64,000 bases of DNA from Ranitomeya variabilis (GCF_051348905.1 NC_135232.1:832442888-832506887); one strand, 5' to 3'. Shown: positions 9,680-20,483, counted from the first letter of the stretch. The notes: generated by a model not told the origin, from the sequence alone. Translations and numbers: made by a program.

Positions 9680-9968
9680 GTCCTTTTTGGAAGTGCATCT
9701 GAACAGCAAGGTGGATTGCTGTTGAGGGGAGATAGAGAGAGAAAAAAAAAAAAAATCTATAAATCTTCAGCACAGTGAGTGTGACCTGAGCGTAAGTGTG
9801 AACGGCGGTAAGTGTGTGACTTGTGATTCAGTGACTTTGGAATCAGGGAGTTTCCAAGGGAGAAATTGCTTCTGTTTTTTTTTTTTTGTTTTTGTTTTTT
9901 TTGGTTTAATTAATACTTTGTATTTATTTTTAATTAACGTTTCTGTGTGGTGCAATCCCCATTAGGAA
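9680..9968 (+). other. LINE 5' UTR
   Basis: 289 bases of leader with an A-rich run near 9742-9756 and T-rich runs near 9878-9902. In this clade the internal promoter would lie here; I cannot point to a specific box. A TAG stop (9963-9965) lies in frame one codon before the ORF1 ATG, which fixes the start. Confidence 0.8.
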
Positions 9969-10952
9969 ATGTGCTCCACAATTGTTAATGCCATCCAGTG
10001 TACATCTTGCCACATGTATGCAGTCCTTGACCAGCCGGTCGAGGGTGCATACTGCTGTGCGAGATGTGAGCACATTGTGCATTTGGAAACCCAGATACTG
10101 GATCTAAATGTGCAGCTGGCAACACTGAGATCCATAGACAATATGGAGAGGAGTCTTCTGCTCACAGAGCAGACGCTCAATGGGATAGATGAGGAGGGGG
10201 ATGGTAGGATGGAGCTGCAGGACAGTGTGGCAGTTAGCTGGGTGACAGATAGAAGGCGGGGTAGAGGGAAGAGTGCCAGGGAGGCTAGTCCTGATCTGGC
10301 ACACCCCAATAAGTTTGCTAAGTTGGCAGATGAGGGGGGTGCCAGTGCAGGGGTAGCACTGCTGCAGCCAGGCATGTCCTCTGAAAGCCGGAGGAGTGAC
10401 TGCTCCAGTAAGGAGGGAAAAAGGAGAGCAGGGCAGGCCAGACAGGTGCTGGTAGTGGGGGACTCAATTATTAGGGGAACAGATAGGGCAATCTGTCACA
10501 AAGACAGGGATCGTCGGACGGTGTGCTGCCTACCTGGCGCTCGAGTCCGACACATCGCTGATCGGGTGGACAGATTACTGGGAGGGGCTGGTGAGGACCC
10601 AGCGGTCATGGTGCACATTGGCACAAATGACAAAGTTAGAGGTAGGTGGAAGGTCCTTAAAGATGATTTCAGGGAATTAGGCTGCAAGCTGAAAGCAAGG
10701 ACCTCCAACGTGGTATTTTCCGAAATACTGCCTGTACCACGTGCCACGCCAGAGAGGCAACGGGAGATTAGGGAGGTTAATAAGTGGCTCAAGAATTGGT
10801 GTAGGAAGGAGGGGTTTGGGTTCCTGCAGAACTGGGCCGACTTCTCAGTTGGCTACAGGCTCTACGCTAGGGACGGGCTGCACCTCAATGGGGAAGGTGC
10901 AGCTGTGCTGGGGGAGAAAATGGTTAGAAGGTTGGAGGAGTGTTTAAACTAG
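9969..10952 (+). CDS. LINE ORF1 protein, zinc-ribbon plus SGNH esterase
   Basis: 327 residues. Near the N terminus a CxxC pair (C11, C14) and C30/C33 form a likely zinc-binding ribbon or PHD-like finger, followed by a short leucine-rich segment (about 36-60) that could be a coiled coil. Residues about 157-325 form an SGNH/GDSL hydrolase: the nucleophile block GDS (164-166), the IGTND block (217-221) and the catalytic DGLHLN block (302-307, D302 and H305). This ORF1 architecture is known for CR1 and L2 elements, where the esterase is thought to bind lipid or aid RNP delivery; its exact role is unsettled. The catalytic residues look complete. ORF2 starts 91 bases downstream in another frame. 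Confidence 0.92.
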   Translation: MCSTIVNAIQCTSCHMYAVLDQPVEGAYCCARCEHIVHLETQILDLNVQLATLRSIDNMERSLLLTEQTLNGIDEEGDGRMELQDSVAVSWVTDRRRGRGKSAREASPDLAHPNKFAKLADEGGASAGVALLQPGMSSESRRSDCSSKEGKRRAGQARQVLVVGDSIIRGTDRAICHKDRDRRTVCCLPGARVRHIADRVDRLLGGAGEDPAVMVHIGTNDKVRGRWKVLKDDFRELGCKLKARTSNVVFSEILPVPRATPERQREIREVNKWLKNWCRKEGFGFLQNWADFSVGYRLYARDGLHLNGEGAAVLGEKMVRRLEECLN

Positions 10953-11043
10953 GGATTGGGGGGAGGGTATTCATTTTATAGGAGGGGAAGATAGTGCAGA
11001 TAGAGACCTGGGCACAAATAAGGAAGTTGGGGGTGGCGGAGGC

Positions 11044-13890
11044 ATGGGGGGTGGGGTTAGAACAGTTAGTAATTTAAGAAAGAATAGAGGTACAGAGAGT
11101 AACATCAAGTGCATGTATACTAATGCCAGAAGCCTCGCCAACAAAATGGATGAATTAGAACTAATGTTGTTGGAGCATAATTATGACATGGTGGGGATAT
11201 CTGAGACGTGGCTGGATGAGAGCCATGACTGGGCTGTTAACTTGCAGGGCTATAGCCTTTTCAGAAATGACCGTACAGATAAGCGAGGGGGTGGGGTGTG
11301 TCTGTATGTAAAATCGACCTTAAAACCCATCCTGCGTGATAATATAGGTGAATCTAATGAAAATGTAGAGTCTCTGTGGGTGGAGATAAGGGGAGGGGAA
11401 AAAAAAATTAAATTACTGATAGGGGTTTGTTATAAATCTCCAAAACTAATGGAAGCAATGGAGAATATCCTCGTAAAGCAAATAGATGAAGCTGCGACTC
11501 AAGGAGAAGTCATTATTATGGGGGACTTCAACTATCCTGAAATAGATTGGGGAACAGAAACCTGCAGTTCCAGTAAAGGTAATCGGTTTTTGACAACTAT
11601 GAGAGACAATTACCTTTCACAACTGGTTCAGGACCCAACAAGGAGGGGGGCACTGCTAGACCTAATATTAACCAACAGGCCAGACCGCATATCAAATATA
11701 AGGGTTGGGGGTCACTTGGGGAATAGTGATCACAAAATAATAAGTTTTCATGTAACCTTTAATAAGATGGGTAGAAGGGGGGTGACAAGGACACTAAACT
11801 TCAGGAGGGCAAATTTCCAACGGATGAGAGAAGATCTTGGTGCAATTAACTGGGACGATATCCTGAGACACAAAAATACACAAAGAAAATGGGAGACGTT
11901 TATTGGCATCCTGGATAGGACCTGTGCACAGTATATACCGTATGGGAATAAACATACTAGAAATAGGAGGAAACCAATATGGCTAAATAGAGCTGTAAGG
12001 GGCGCAATAAGGGACAAAAAGAAAGCATTTAGAGAATTAAAGGAAGTAGGTAGTGAGGAGGCATTAAATAAATACAGAAAATTAAATACATTCTGTAAAA
12101 AGCAAATCAAGGCAGCAAAGATTGAGACAGAGAGACTCATTGCCAGAGAGAGTAAAAATAATCCCAAAATATTCTTTAACTATATAAATAGTAAGAAACT
12201 AAAAAATGACAGTGTTGGCCCCCTTAAAAATAGTCTGGGTGAAATGGTGGATGAGGATGAGGAAAAAGCCAATATGCTAAATGACTTTTTTTCATCAGTA
12301 TTTACAAAAGAAAATCCCATGGCAGCCAATATGACTAGTGATAATAATTCCCCATTAAATGTCACCTGCTTAACCCAGCAGGAAGTACAGCGGCGTCTAA
12401 AAATAACTAAAATTGACAAATCTCCGGGCCCGGATGGGATACACCCCCGAGTACTGCAGGAACTAAGTACAGTCATTGATAGACCATTATTTTTAATCTT
12501 TAAAGACTCCATAATAACAGGGTCTGTACCACAGGACTGGCGTATAGCAAATGTGGTGCCAATATTCAAAAAAGGGGCAAAAACTGAACTCGGTAATTAT
12601 AGGCCAGTAAGTTTAACCTCTACTGTGGGTAAAATCCTGGAGGGCATTCTAAGGGATACTATACTGGAGTATCTGAAGAGGAATAACCTCATGACCCAGT
12701 ATCAGCACGGGTTTACTAGGGACCGTTCATGTCAGACTAATTTGATCAGCTTCTATGAAGAGGTAAGTTCCGGACTGGACCAAGGGAACCCAGTGGACGT
12801 AGTATATATGGACTTTTCCAAAGCTTTTGATACGGTGCCACACAAAAGGTTGTTACATAAAATGAGAGTAATGGGGATAGGGGAAAATATGTGTAAGTGG
12901 GTTGAGAGCTGGCTCAGGGATAGGAAACAAAGGGTGGTTATTAATGGAGCACACTCGGACTGGGTCACGGTTAGCAGTGGGGTACCACAGGGGTCAGTAT
13001 TGGGCCCTCTTCTTTTTAACATATTTATTAATGACCTTGTAGGGGGCATTCAGAGTAGAATTTCAATATTTGCAGATGACACTAAACTCTGCAGGGTAAT
13101 CAATACAGGGGAGGACAATTTTATATTACAGGATGATTTATGTAAACTAGAAGCTTGGGCTGATAAATGGCAAATGAGCTTTAATGGGGATAAATGTAAG
13201 GTCATGCACTTGGGTAGAAGTAATAAGATGTATAACTATGTGCTTAATTCTAAAACTCTGGGCAAAACCGTCAATGAAAAAGACCTGGGTGTATGGGTGG
13301 ATGACAAACTCATATTCAGTGGCCAGTGTCAGGCAGCTGCTACAAAGGCAAATAAAATAATGGGATGTATTAAAAGAGGCATAGATGCTCATGAGGAGAA
13401 CATAATTTTACCTCTATACAAGTCACTAGTTCGACCACACTTAGAATACTGTGCACAGTTCTGGTCTCCAGTGTATAAGAAAGACATAGCTGAACTGGAG
13501 CGGGTGCAGAGAAGAGCGACCAAGGTTATTAGAGGACTGAGGGGTCTGCAATACCAAGATAGGTTATTACACTTGGGGCTATTTAGTTTGGAAAAACGAA
13601 GACTAAGGGGTGATCTTATGTTAATGTATAAATATATGAGGGGACAGTACAAAGACCTTTCTGATGATCTTTTTAATCATAGACCTGAGACAGGGACAAG
13701 GGGGCATCCTCTACGTCTGGAGGAAAGAAGGTTTAAGCATAATAACAGACGCGGATTCTTTACTGTAAGAGCAGTGAGACTATGGAACTCTCTGCCGTAT
13801 GATGTTGTAATGAGTGATTCATTAATTAAATTTAAGAGGGGACTGGATACCTTTCTGAAAAAGTATAATGTTACAGGGTATATACACTAG
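11044..13890 (+). CDS. LINE ORF2 protein, APE endonuclease and reverse transcriptase
   Basis: 948 residues, uninterrupted. The N-terminal apurinic-type endonuclease shows YTNARSL (about 25), SETW with E54, GDFN with D161 and N163, and the catalytic SDH at 228-230. The reverse transcriptase follows: the SPGPDGI block near 460, YMDFSKAFD with the first catalytic aspartate D590, GVPQGSVLGP near 650, and FADD at 676-679. The C-terminal region has the RPHLEYC and LFSLEKRRLRGDL blocks typical of CR1/L2/Rex-type proteins. It nicks target DNA and copies its own RNA by target-primed reverse transcription. The first in-frame ATG was taken as start; the protein could begin a little downstream, since homology starts near residue 20. 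Confidence 0.95.
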   Translation: MGGGVRTVSNLRKNRGTESNIKCMYTNARSLANKMDELELMLLEHNYDMVGISETWLDESHDWAVNLQGYSLFRNDRTDKRGGGVCLYVKSTLKPILRDNIGESNENVESLWVEIRGGEKKIKLLIGVCYKSPKLMEAMENILVKQIDEAATQGEVIIMGDFNYPEIDWGTETCSSSKGNRFLTTMRDNYLSQLVQDPTRRGALLDLILTNRPDRISNIRVGGHLGNSDHKIISFHVTFNKMGRRGVTRTLNFRRANFQRMREDLGAINWDDILRHKNTQRKWETFIGILDRTCAQYIPYGNKHTRNRRKPIWLNRAVRGAIRDKKKAFRELKEVGSEEALNKYRKLNTFCKKQIKAAKIETERLIARESKNNPKIFFNYINSKKLKNDSVGPLKNSLGEMVDEDEEKANMLNDFFSSVFTKENPMAANMTSDNNSPLNVTCLTQQEVQRRLKITKIDKSPGPDGIHPRVLQELSTVIDRPLFLIFKDSIITGSVPQDWRIANVVPIFKKGAKTELGNYRPVSLTSTVGKILEGILRDTILEYLKRNNLMTQYQHGFTRDRSCQTNLISFYEEVSSGLDQGNPVDVVYMDFSKAFDTVPHKRLLHKMRVMGIGENMCKWVESWLRDRKQRVVINGAHSDWVTVSSGVPQGSVLGPLLFNIFINDLVGGIQSRISIFADDTKLCRVINTGEDNFILQDDLCKLEAWADKWQMSFNGDKCKVMHLGRSNKMYNYVLNSKTLGKTVNEKDLGVWVDDKLIFSGQCQAAATKANKIMGCIKRGIDAHEENIILPLYKSLVRPHLEYCAQFWSPVYKKDIAELERVQRRATKVIRGLRGLQYQDRLLHLGLFSLEKRRLRGDLMLMYKYMRGQYKDLSDDLFNHRPETGTRGHPLRLEERRFKHNNRRGFFTVRAVRLWNSLPYDVVMSDSLIKFKRGLDTFLKKYNVTGYIH

Positions 13891-14107
13891 ATTCCTTGAT
13901 AAGGCGTTGATCCAGGGAACTAGTCTGATTGCCGTATGTGGAGTCGGGAAGGAATTTTTTTCCCCATGGTGGAGTTACTCTTTGCCACATGGGGTTTTTT
14001 TGCCTTCCCCTGGATCAACATGTTAGGGCATGTTAGGTTAGGCTATGGGTTGAACTAGATGGACTTACAGTCTTCCTTCAACCTTAATAACTATGTAACT
14101 ATGTAAC
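13891..14107 (+). other. LINE 3' UTR with nested inverted repeats
   Basis: About 217 bases. An outer 12-bp perfect inverted repeat, GTTGATCCAGGG (13906-13917) and its complement (14008-14019), encloses GGGAAGG/CCTTCCC (13946-13952, 14003-14009) and CCCCATG/CATGGGG (13962-13968, 13988-13994). The GGGAAGG partner overlaps the outer arm by two bases. Beyond it is GGTTGAACTAGATGGACTT, a 3' signature widespread in this clade. Such folded 3' ends are what the reverse transcriptase recognises; this is inferred from the family. Confidence 0.8.
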
Positions 14108-14108
14108 T
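14089..14108 (+). repeat. LINE 3' tail, (AACTATGT)n
   Basis: Two and a half copies of an 8-bp unit. Short tandem 3' tails replace poly(A) in CR1/L2 elements. The last bases also match the interrupted target (ACTCGG), so the junction is ambiguous. Confidence 0.85.
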
Positions 14109-14155
14109 CGGTGAAAGAATTACTTGTCAGTGCTCCATCCCACTAGGAGACTTTT

Positions 14156-14227
14156 GGGGATGTAGCTCAGTGGTAAAGCGCATGCTTCGCATGTATGAGG
14201 TTCTGGGTTCAACCCCCAGCATCTCCA
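14156..14227 (+). tRNA. tRNA-Ala (CGC), variant
   Basis: G21A and C47T; the right half of the unit split by the LINE. Confidence 0.84.
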
Positions 14228-14747
14228 AACTTTTCCTAATATGGCTAGAAAGCTTTAGCAAACACACTCACGCTTAGTAGTGTCGTCAAGACTCACAAGG
14301 AATCTTTGACGCTTAAACTGGCTTCTTTGCCAGGTCACATAGCAGGACGAGGCTTTTTGCCGCGGCAGATTCTAAAGACTGCATGCAACCTAAGGCAAGG
14401 GCAACACTTTACCACCCAGTAAAATGTTTTCAATGGGAACTGGACTTTCAACAAACTTTGCACAAATCAGTAGCACAGGCAAATATAGGAAACTTTCTCT
14501 AGCCTGATTAAAGTGGGAAATGTGCAATAGCTTTGCATTAAGGACAAGCTTCATAGTCTCTACTTGGTATCATCAGAAAACCGAGTTGGAGTGTCATGCC
14601 GGAAGCTTGAATTGGTCAGCTGATGTATCTCTAAGAATTCACAGAGTTTTTTTCTCAAGGTGGTTCAGCGATTTGAATAAATGCCAACCCTTGTCTGCAA
14701 AAATCTTGACCCGTTTCCTGCAAGTTTCTGAAAGTGGTGCAAATAAC

Positions 14748-14819
14748 GGGGATGTAGCTCAGTGGTAGAGCGCATGGTTTGCATGTGTGAGGCCCCGGGT
14801 TCAATCCCTGGCATCTCCA
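14748..14819 (+). tRNA. tRNA-Ala (TGC), variant
   Basis: C28T, C30G and C62T. C30G puts a G-G clash at the top of the anticodon stem; likely impaired. Confidence 0.72.
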
Positions 14820-14946
14820 TGGCCTGGGTTTACGTGCAAAGGACGCACTTCCTACAGGTGACTACTTTTCCTTCTCCTTATGTGGTTCCTGCAGTCACTC
14901 GGTGAAAGAATTACTTGTCAGTGCTCCATCCCACTAGGAGACTTTT

Positions 14947-15018
14947 GGGGATGTAGCTCAGTGGTAGAGCGCATGCTTCGCATGTATGAGGTCCTGGGTT
15001 CAACCCCCAGCATCTCCA
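14947..15018 (+). tRNA. tRNA-Ala (CGC)
   Basis: Consensus. Confidence 0.96.
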
Positions 15019-15538
15019 AACTTTTCCTATTATGGCTAGAAAGCTTTAGCAAACACACTCACGCTTAGTAGTGTCGTCAAGACTCGCAAGGAATCTTTGA
15101 CGCTTAAACTGGCTTCTTTGCCAGGTCACATAGCAGGACGAGGCTTTTTTCCGCGGCAGATTCTAAAGACTGCATGCAACTTAAGGCAAGGGCAACACTT
15201 TACCACCCAGTAAAATGTTTTCAATGGGAACTGGACTTTCAACAAACTTTGCACAAATCAATAGCACAGGCAAATATAGGAAACTTTCTCTAGCCTGATT
15301 AAAGTGGGAAATGTGCAATAGCTTTGCATTAAGGACAAGCTTCAGAGTCTCTACTTGGTATCATCAGAAAACCGAGTTGGAGTGTCGTGCCGGAAGCTTG
15401 AATTGGTCAGCTGATGTATCTCTAAGAATTCACAGAGTTTTTTTCTCAAGGTGGTTCAGCGATTTGAATAAATGCCAACCCTTGTCTGCAAAAATCTTGA
15501 CCCGTTTCCTGCAAGTTTCTGAAAGTGGTGCAAATAAC

Positions 15539-15610
15539 GGGGATGTAGCTCAGTGGTAGAGCGCACGCTTTGCATGTGTGAGGCCCCGGGTTCAATCCCC
15601 GGCATCTCCA
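15539..15610 (+). tRNA. tRNA-Ala (TGC)
   Basis: Consensus. Confidence 0.96.
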
Positions 15611-15737
15611 TGGCCTGGGTTTACGTGCAAAGGATGCACTTCCTACAGGTGACTACTTTTCCTTCTCCTTATGTGGTTCCTGCAGTCACTCGGTGAAAGA
15701 ATTACTTGTCAGTGCTCCATCCCACTAGGAGACTTTT

Positions 15738-15809
15738 GGGGATGTAGCTCAGTGGTAGAGCGCATGCTTCGCATGTATGAGGTCCTGGGTTCAACCCCCA
15801 GCATCTCCA
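15738..15809 (+). tRNA. tRNA-Ala (CGC)
   Basis: Consensus. Confidence 0.96.
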
Positions 15810-16329
15810 AACTTTTCCTAATATGGCTAGAAAGCTTTAGCAAACACACTCACGCTTAGTAGTGTCGTCAAGACTCGCAAGGAATCTTTGACGCTTAAAC
15901 TGGCTTATTTGCCAGGTCACATAGCAGGACGAGGCTTTTTGCTGCGGCAGATTCTAAAGACTGCATGCAACCTAAGGCAAGGGCAACACTTTACCACCCA
16001 GTAAAATGTTTTCAATGGGAACTGGACTTTCAACAAACTTTGCACAAATCAATAGCACAGGCAAATATAGGAAACTTTCTCTAGCCTGATTAAAGTGGGA
16101 AATGTGCAATAGCTTTGCATTAAGGACAAGCTTCAGAGTCTCTACTTGGTATCATCAGAAAACCGAGTTGGAGTGTCGTGCCGGAAGCTTGAATAGGTCA
16201 GCTGATGTATCTCTAAGAATTCACAGAGTTTTTTTCTCAAGGTGGTTCAGCGATTTGAATAAATGCCAACCCTTGTCTGCAAAAATCTTGACCCGTTTCC
16301 TGCAAGTTTCTGAAAGTGGTGCAAATAAC

Positions 16330-16401
16330 GGGGATGTAGCTCAGTGGTAGAGCGCACGCTTTGCATGTGTGAGGCCCCGGGTTCAATCCCCGGCATCTCC
16401 A
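16330..16401 (+). tRNA. tRNA-Ala (TGC)
   Basis: Consensus. Confidence 0.96.
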
Positions 16402-16528
16402 TGGCCTGGGTTTACGTGCAAAGGACGCACTTCCTACAGGTGACTACTTTTCCTTCTCCTTATGTGGTTCCTGCAGTCACTCGTTGAAAGAATTACTTGT
16501 CAGTGCTCCATCCCACTGGGAGGCTTTT

Positions 16529-16600
16529 GGGGATGTAGCTCAGTGGTAGAGCGCATGCTTCGCATGTATGAGGTCCTGGGTTCAACCCCCAGCATCTCCA
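16529..16600 (+). tRNA. tRNA-Ala (CGC)
   Basis: Consensus; upstream spacer of the CTCGTTG...GGGAGGC subtype (also at 18111, 18902 and 23634). Confidence 0.96.
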
Positions 16601-17120
16601 AACTTTTCCTAATATGGCTAGAAAGCTTTAGCAAACACACTCACGCTTAGTAGTGTCGTCAAGACTCGCAAGGAATCTTTGACGCTTAAACTGGCTTATT
16701 TGCCAGGTCACATAGCAGGACGAGGCTTTTTGCTGCGGCAGATTCTAAAGACTGCATGCAACCTAAGGCAAGGGCAACACTTTACCACCCAGTAAAATGT
16801 TTTCAATGGGAACTGGACTTTCAACAAACTTTGCACAAATCAATAGCACAGGCAAATATAGGAAACTTTCTCTAGCCTGATTAAAGTGGGAAATGTGCAA
16901 TAGCTTTGCATTAAGGACAAGCTTCAGAGTCTCTACTTGGTATCATCAGAAAACTGAGTTGGAGTGTCGTGCCGGAAGCTTGAATAGGTCAGCTGATGTA
17001 TCTCTAAGAATTCACAGAGTTTTTTTCTCAAGGTGGTTCAGCGATTTGAATAAATGCCAACCCTTGTCTGCAAAAATCTTGACCCGTTTCCTGCAAGTTT
17101 CTGAAAGTGGTGCAAATAAC

Positions 17121-17192
17121 GGGGATGTAGCTCAGTGGTAGAGCGCACGCTTTGCATGTGTGAGGCCCCGGGTTCAATCCCCGGCATCTCCA
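17121..17192 (+). tRNA. tRNA-Ala (TGC)
   Basis: Consensus. Confidence 0.96.
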
Positions 17193-17319
17193 TGGCCTGG
17201 GTTTACGTGCAAAGGATGCACTTCCTACAGGTGACTACTTTTCCTTCTCCTTATGTGGTTCCTGCAGTCACTCGGTGAAAGAATTACTTGTCAGTGCTCC
17301 ATCCCACTAGGAGACTTTT

Positions 17320-17391
17320 GGGGATGTAGCTCAGTGGTAGAGCGCATGCTTCGCATGTATGAGGTCCTGGGTTCAACCCCCAGCATCTCCA
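17320..17391 (+). tRNA. tRNA-Ala (CGC)
   Basis: Consensus. Confidence 0.96.
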
Positions 17392-17911
17392 AACTTTTCC
17401 TAATATGGCTAGAAAGCTTTAGCAAACACACTCACGCTTAGTAGTGTCGTCAAGACTCGCAAGGAATCTTTGACGCTTCAACTAGCTTATTTGCCAGGTC
17501 ACATAGCAGGACGAGGCTTTTTGCTGCGGCAGATTCTAAAGACTGCATGCAACCTAAGACAAGGGCAACACTTTACCACCCAGTAAAATGTTTTCAATGG
17601 GAACTGGACTTTCAACAAACTTTGCACAAATCAATAGCACAGGCAAATATAGGAAACTTTCTCTAGCCTGATTAAAGTGGGAAATGTGCAATAGCTTTGC
17701 ATTAAGGACAAGCTTCAGAGTCTCTACTTGGTATCATCAGAAAACCGAGTTGGAGTGTCGTGCCGGAAGCTTGAATAGGTCAGCTGATGTATCTCTAAGA
17801 ATTCACAGAGTTTTTTTCTCAAGGTGGTTCAGCGATTTGAATAAATGCCAACCCTTGTCTGCAAAAATCTTGACCCGTTTCCTGCAAGTTTCTGAAAGTG
17901 GTGCAAATAAC

Positions 17912-17983
17912 GGGGATGTAGCTCAGTGGTAGAGCGCACGCTTTGCATGTGTGAGGCCCCGGGTTCAATCCCCGGCATCTCCA
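17912..17983 (+). tRNA. tRNA-Ala (TGC)
   Basis: Consensus. Confidence 0.96.
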
Positions 17984-18110
17984 TGGCCTGGGTTTACGTG
18001 CAAAGGACGCACTTCCTACAGGTGACTACTTTTCCTTCTCCTTATGTGGTTCCTGCAGTCACTCGTTGAAAGAATTACTTGTCAGTGCTCCATCCCACTG
18101 GGAGGCTTTT

Positions 18111-18182
18111 GGGGATGTAGCTCAGTGGTAGAGCGCATGCTTCGCATGTATGAGGTCCTGGGTTCAACCCCCAGCATCTCCA
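18111..18182 (+). tRNA. tRNA-Ala (CGC)
   Basis: Consensus. Confidence 0.96.
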
Positions 18183-18702
18183 AACTTTTCCTAATATGGC
18201 TAGAAAGCTTTAGCAAACACACTCACGCTTAGTAGTGTCGTCAAGACTCGCAAGGAATCTTTGACGCTTAAACTGGCTTATTTGCCAGGTCACATAGCAG
18301 GACGAGGCTTTTTGCTGCGGCAGATTCTAAAGACTGCATGCAACCTAAGGCAAGGGCAACACTTTACCACCCAGTAAAATGTTTTCAATGGGAACTGGAC
18401 TTTCAACAAACTTTGCACAAATCAATAGCACAGGCAAATATAGGAAACTTTCTCTAGCCTGATTAAAGTGGGAAATGTGCAATAGCTTTGCATTAAGGAC
18501 AAGCTTCAGAGTCTCTACTTGGTATCATCAGAAAACCGAGTTGGAGTGTCGTGCCGGAAGCTTGAATAGGTCAGCTGATGTATCTCTAAGAATTCACAGA
18601 GTTTTTTTCTCAAGGTGGTTCAGCGATTTGAATAAATGCCAACCCTTGTCTGCAAAAATCTTGACCCGTTTCCTGCAAGTTTCTGAAAGTGGTGCAAATA
18701 AC

Positions 18703-18774
18703 GGGGATGTAGCTCAGTGGTAGAGCGCACGCTTTGCATGTGTGAGGCCCCGGGTTCAATCCCCGGCATCTCCA
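18703..18774 (+). tRNA. tRNA-Ala (TGC)
   Basis: Consensus. Confidence 0.96.
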
Positions 18775-18901
18775 TGGCCTGGGTTTACGTGCAAAGGACG
18801 CACTTCCTACAGGTGACTACTTTTCCTTCTCCTTATGTGGTTCCTGCAGTCACTCGTTGAAAGAATTACTTGTCAGTGCTCCATCCCACTGGGAGGCTTT
18901 T

Positions 18902-18973
18902 GGGGATGTAGCTCAGTGGTAGAGCGCATGCTTCGCATGTATGAGGTCCTGGGTTCAACCCCCAGCATCTCCA
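18902..18973 (+). tRNA. tRNA-Ala (CGC)
   Basis: Consensus. Confidence 0.96.
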
Positions 18974-19493
18974 AACTTTTCCTAATATGGCTAGAAAGCT
19001 TTAGCAAACACACTCACGCTTAGTAGTGTCGTCAAGACTCGCAAGGAATCTTTGACGCTTAAACTGGCTTATTTGCCAGGTCACATAGCAGGACGAGGCT
19101 TTTTGCTGCGGCAGATTCTAAAGACTGCATGCAACCTAAGGCAAGGGCAACACTTTACCACCCAGTAAAATGTTTTCAATGGGAACTGGACTTTCAACAA
19201 ACTTTGCACAAATCAATAGCACAGGCAAATATAGGAAACTTTCTCTAGCCTGATTAAAGTGGGAAATGTGCAATAGCTTTGCATTAAGGACAAGCTTCAG
19301 AGTCTCTACTTGGTATCATCAGAAAACCGAGTTGGAGTGTCGTGCCGGAAGCTTGAATAGGTCAGCTGATGTATCTCTAAGAATTCACAGAGTTTTTTTC
19401 TCAAGGTGGTTCAGCGATTTGAATAAATGCCAACCCTTGTCTGCAAAAATCTTGACCCGTTTCCTGCAAGTTTCTGAAAGTGGTGCAAATAAC

Positions 19494-19565
19494 GGGGATG
19501 TAGCTCAGTGGTAGAGCGCACGCTTTGCATGTGTGAGGCCCCGGGTTCAATCCCCGGCATCTCCA
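19494..19565 (+). tRNA. tRNA-Ala (TGC)
   Basis: Consensus. Confidence 0.96.
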
Positions 19566-19692
19566 TGGCCTGGGTTTACGTGCAAAGGACACACTTCCTA
19601 CAGGTGACTACTTTTCCTTCTCCTTATGTGGTTCCTGCAGTCACTCGGTGAAAGAATTACTTGTCAGTGCTCCATCCCACTAGGAGACTTTT

Positions 19693-19764
19693 GGGGATGT
19701 AGCTCAGTGGTAGAGCGCGTGCTTCGCATGTATGAGGTCCTGGGTTCAACCCCCAGCATCTCCA
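19693..19764 (+). tRNA. tRNA-Ala (CGC), variant
   Basis: A27G: anticodon-stem G-T wobble. First of a subtype also seen at 21275, 22060, 24425 and 25210. Confidence 0.9.
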
Positions 19765-20284
19765 AACTTTTCCTAATATGGCTAGAAAGCTTTAGCAAAC
19801 ACACTCACGCTTCGTAGTGTCGTCAAGACTCGCAAGGAATCTTTGACGCTTAAACTGGCTTATTTGCCAGGTCACATAGCAGGACGAGGCTTTTTGCTGC
19901 GGCAGATTCTAAAGACTGCATGCAACCTAAGGCAAGGGCAACACTTTACCACCCAGTAAAATGTTTTCAATGGGAACTGGACTTTCAACAAACTTTGCAC
20001 AAATCAATAGCACAGGCAAATATAGGAAACTTTCTCTAGCCTGATTAAAGTGGGAAATGTGCAATAGCTTTGCATTAAGGACAAGCTTCAGAGTCTCTAC
20101 TTGGTATCATCAGAAAACCGAGTTGGAGTGTCGTGCCGGAAGCTTGAATAGGTCAGCTGATGTATCTCTAAGAATTCACAGAGTTTTTTTCTCAAGGTGG
20201 TTCAGCGATTTGAATAAATGCCAACCCTTGTCTGCAAAAATCTTGAACCGTTTCCTGCAAGTTTCTGAAAGTGGTGCAAATAAC

Positions 20285-20356
20285 GGGGATGTAGCTCAGT
20301 GGTAGAGCGCACGCTTTGCATGTGTGAGGCCCCGGGTTCAATCCCCGGCATCTCCA
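20285..20356 (+). tRNA. tRNA-Ala (TGC)
   Basis: Consensus; close T4 stop. Confidence 0.96.
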
Positions 20357-20483
20357 TGGCCTGGTTTTACGTGCAAAGGACGCACTTCCTACAGGTGACT
20401 ACTTTTCCTTCTCCTTATGTGGTTCCTGCAGTCACTCGGTGAAAGAATTACTTGTCAGTGCTCCATCCCACTGGGAGACTTTT

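Larger units (their letters stand above)
9680..14107 (+). mobile_element. Full-length CR1/L2-clade LINE
   Basis: A 4.4-kb non-LTR retrotransposon with a 5' UTR, an esterase-bearing ORF1, an endonuclease-reverse transcriptase ORF2 and a structured 3' UTR ending in an 8-bp AACTATGT tail repeat instead of poly(A). It split one tRNA unit: flanking sequence reads GCAGTCAC before it and TCGGTGAAAG after it, which rejoin into the normal spacer. No target duplication beyond about 2 bp is visible, as usual for this clade; the right edge is uncertain by a few bases because the tail merges with the target. Both ORFs are open along their length, so this may be a recent and possibly competent copy. Confidence 0.95.

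Noticed and set aside
9742-9902. A-rich and T-rich runs as target-duplication or poly(A) of a nested element
   Set aside because: They sit inside the LINE 5' UTR with no flanking duplication or second element detectable.
10104-10304. Short - strand open frames inside the LINE (also 11748-12167, 12180-12569 and others)
   Set aside because: Shadows of ORF1 and ORF2 with no domain of their own.
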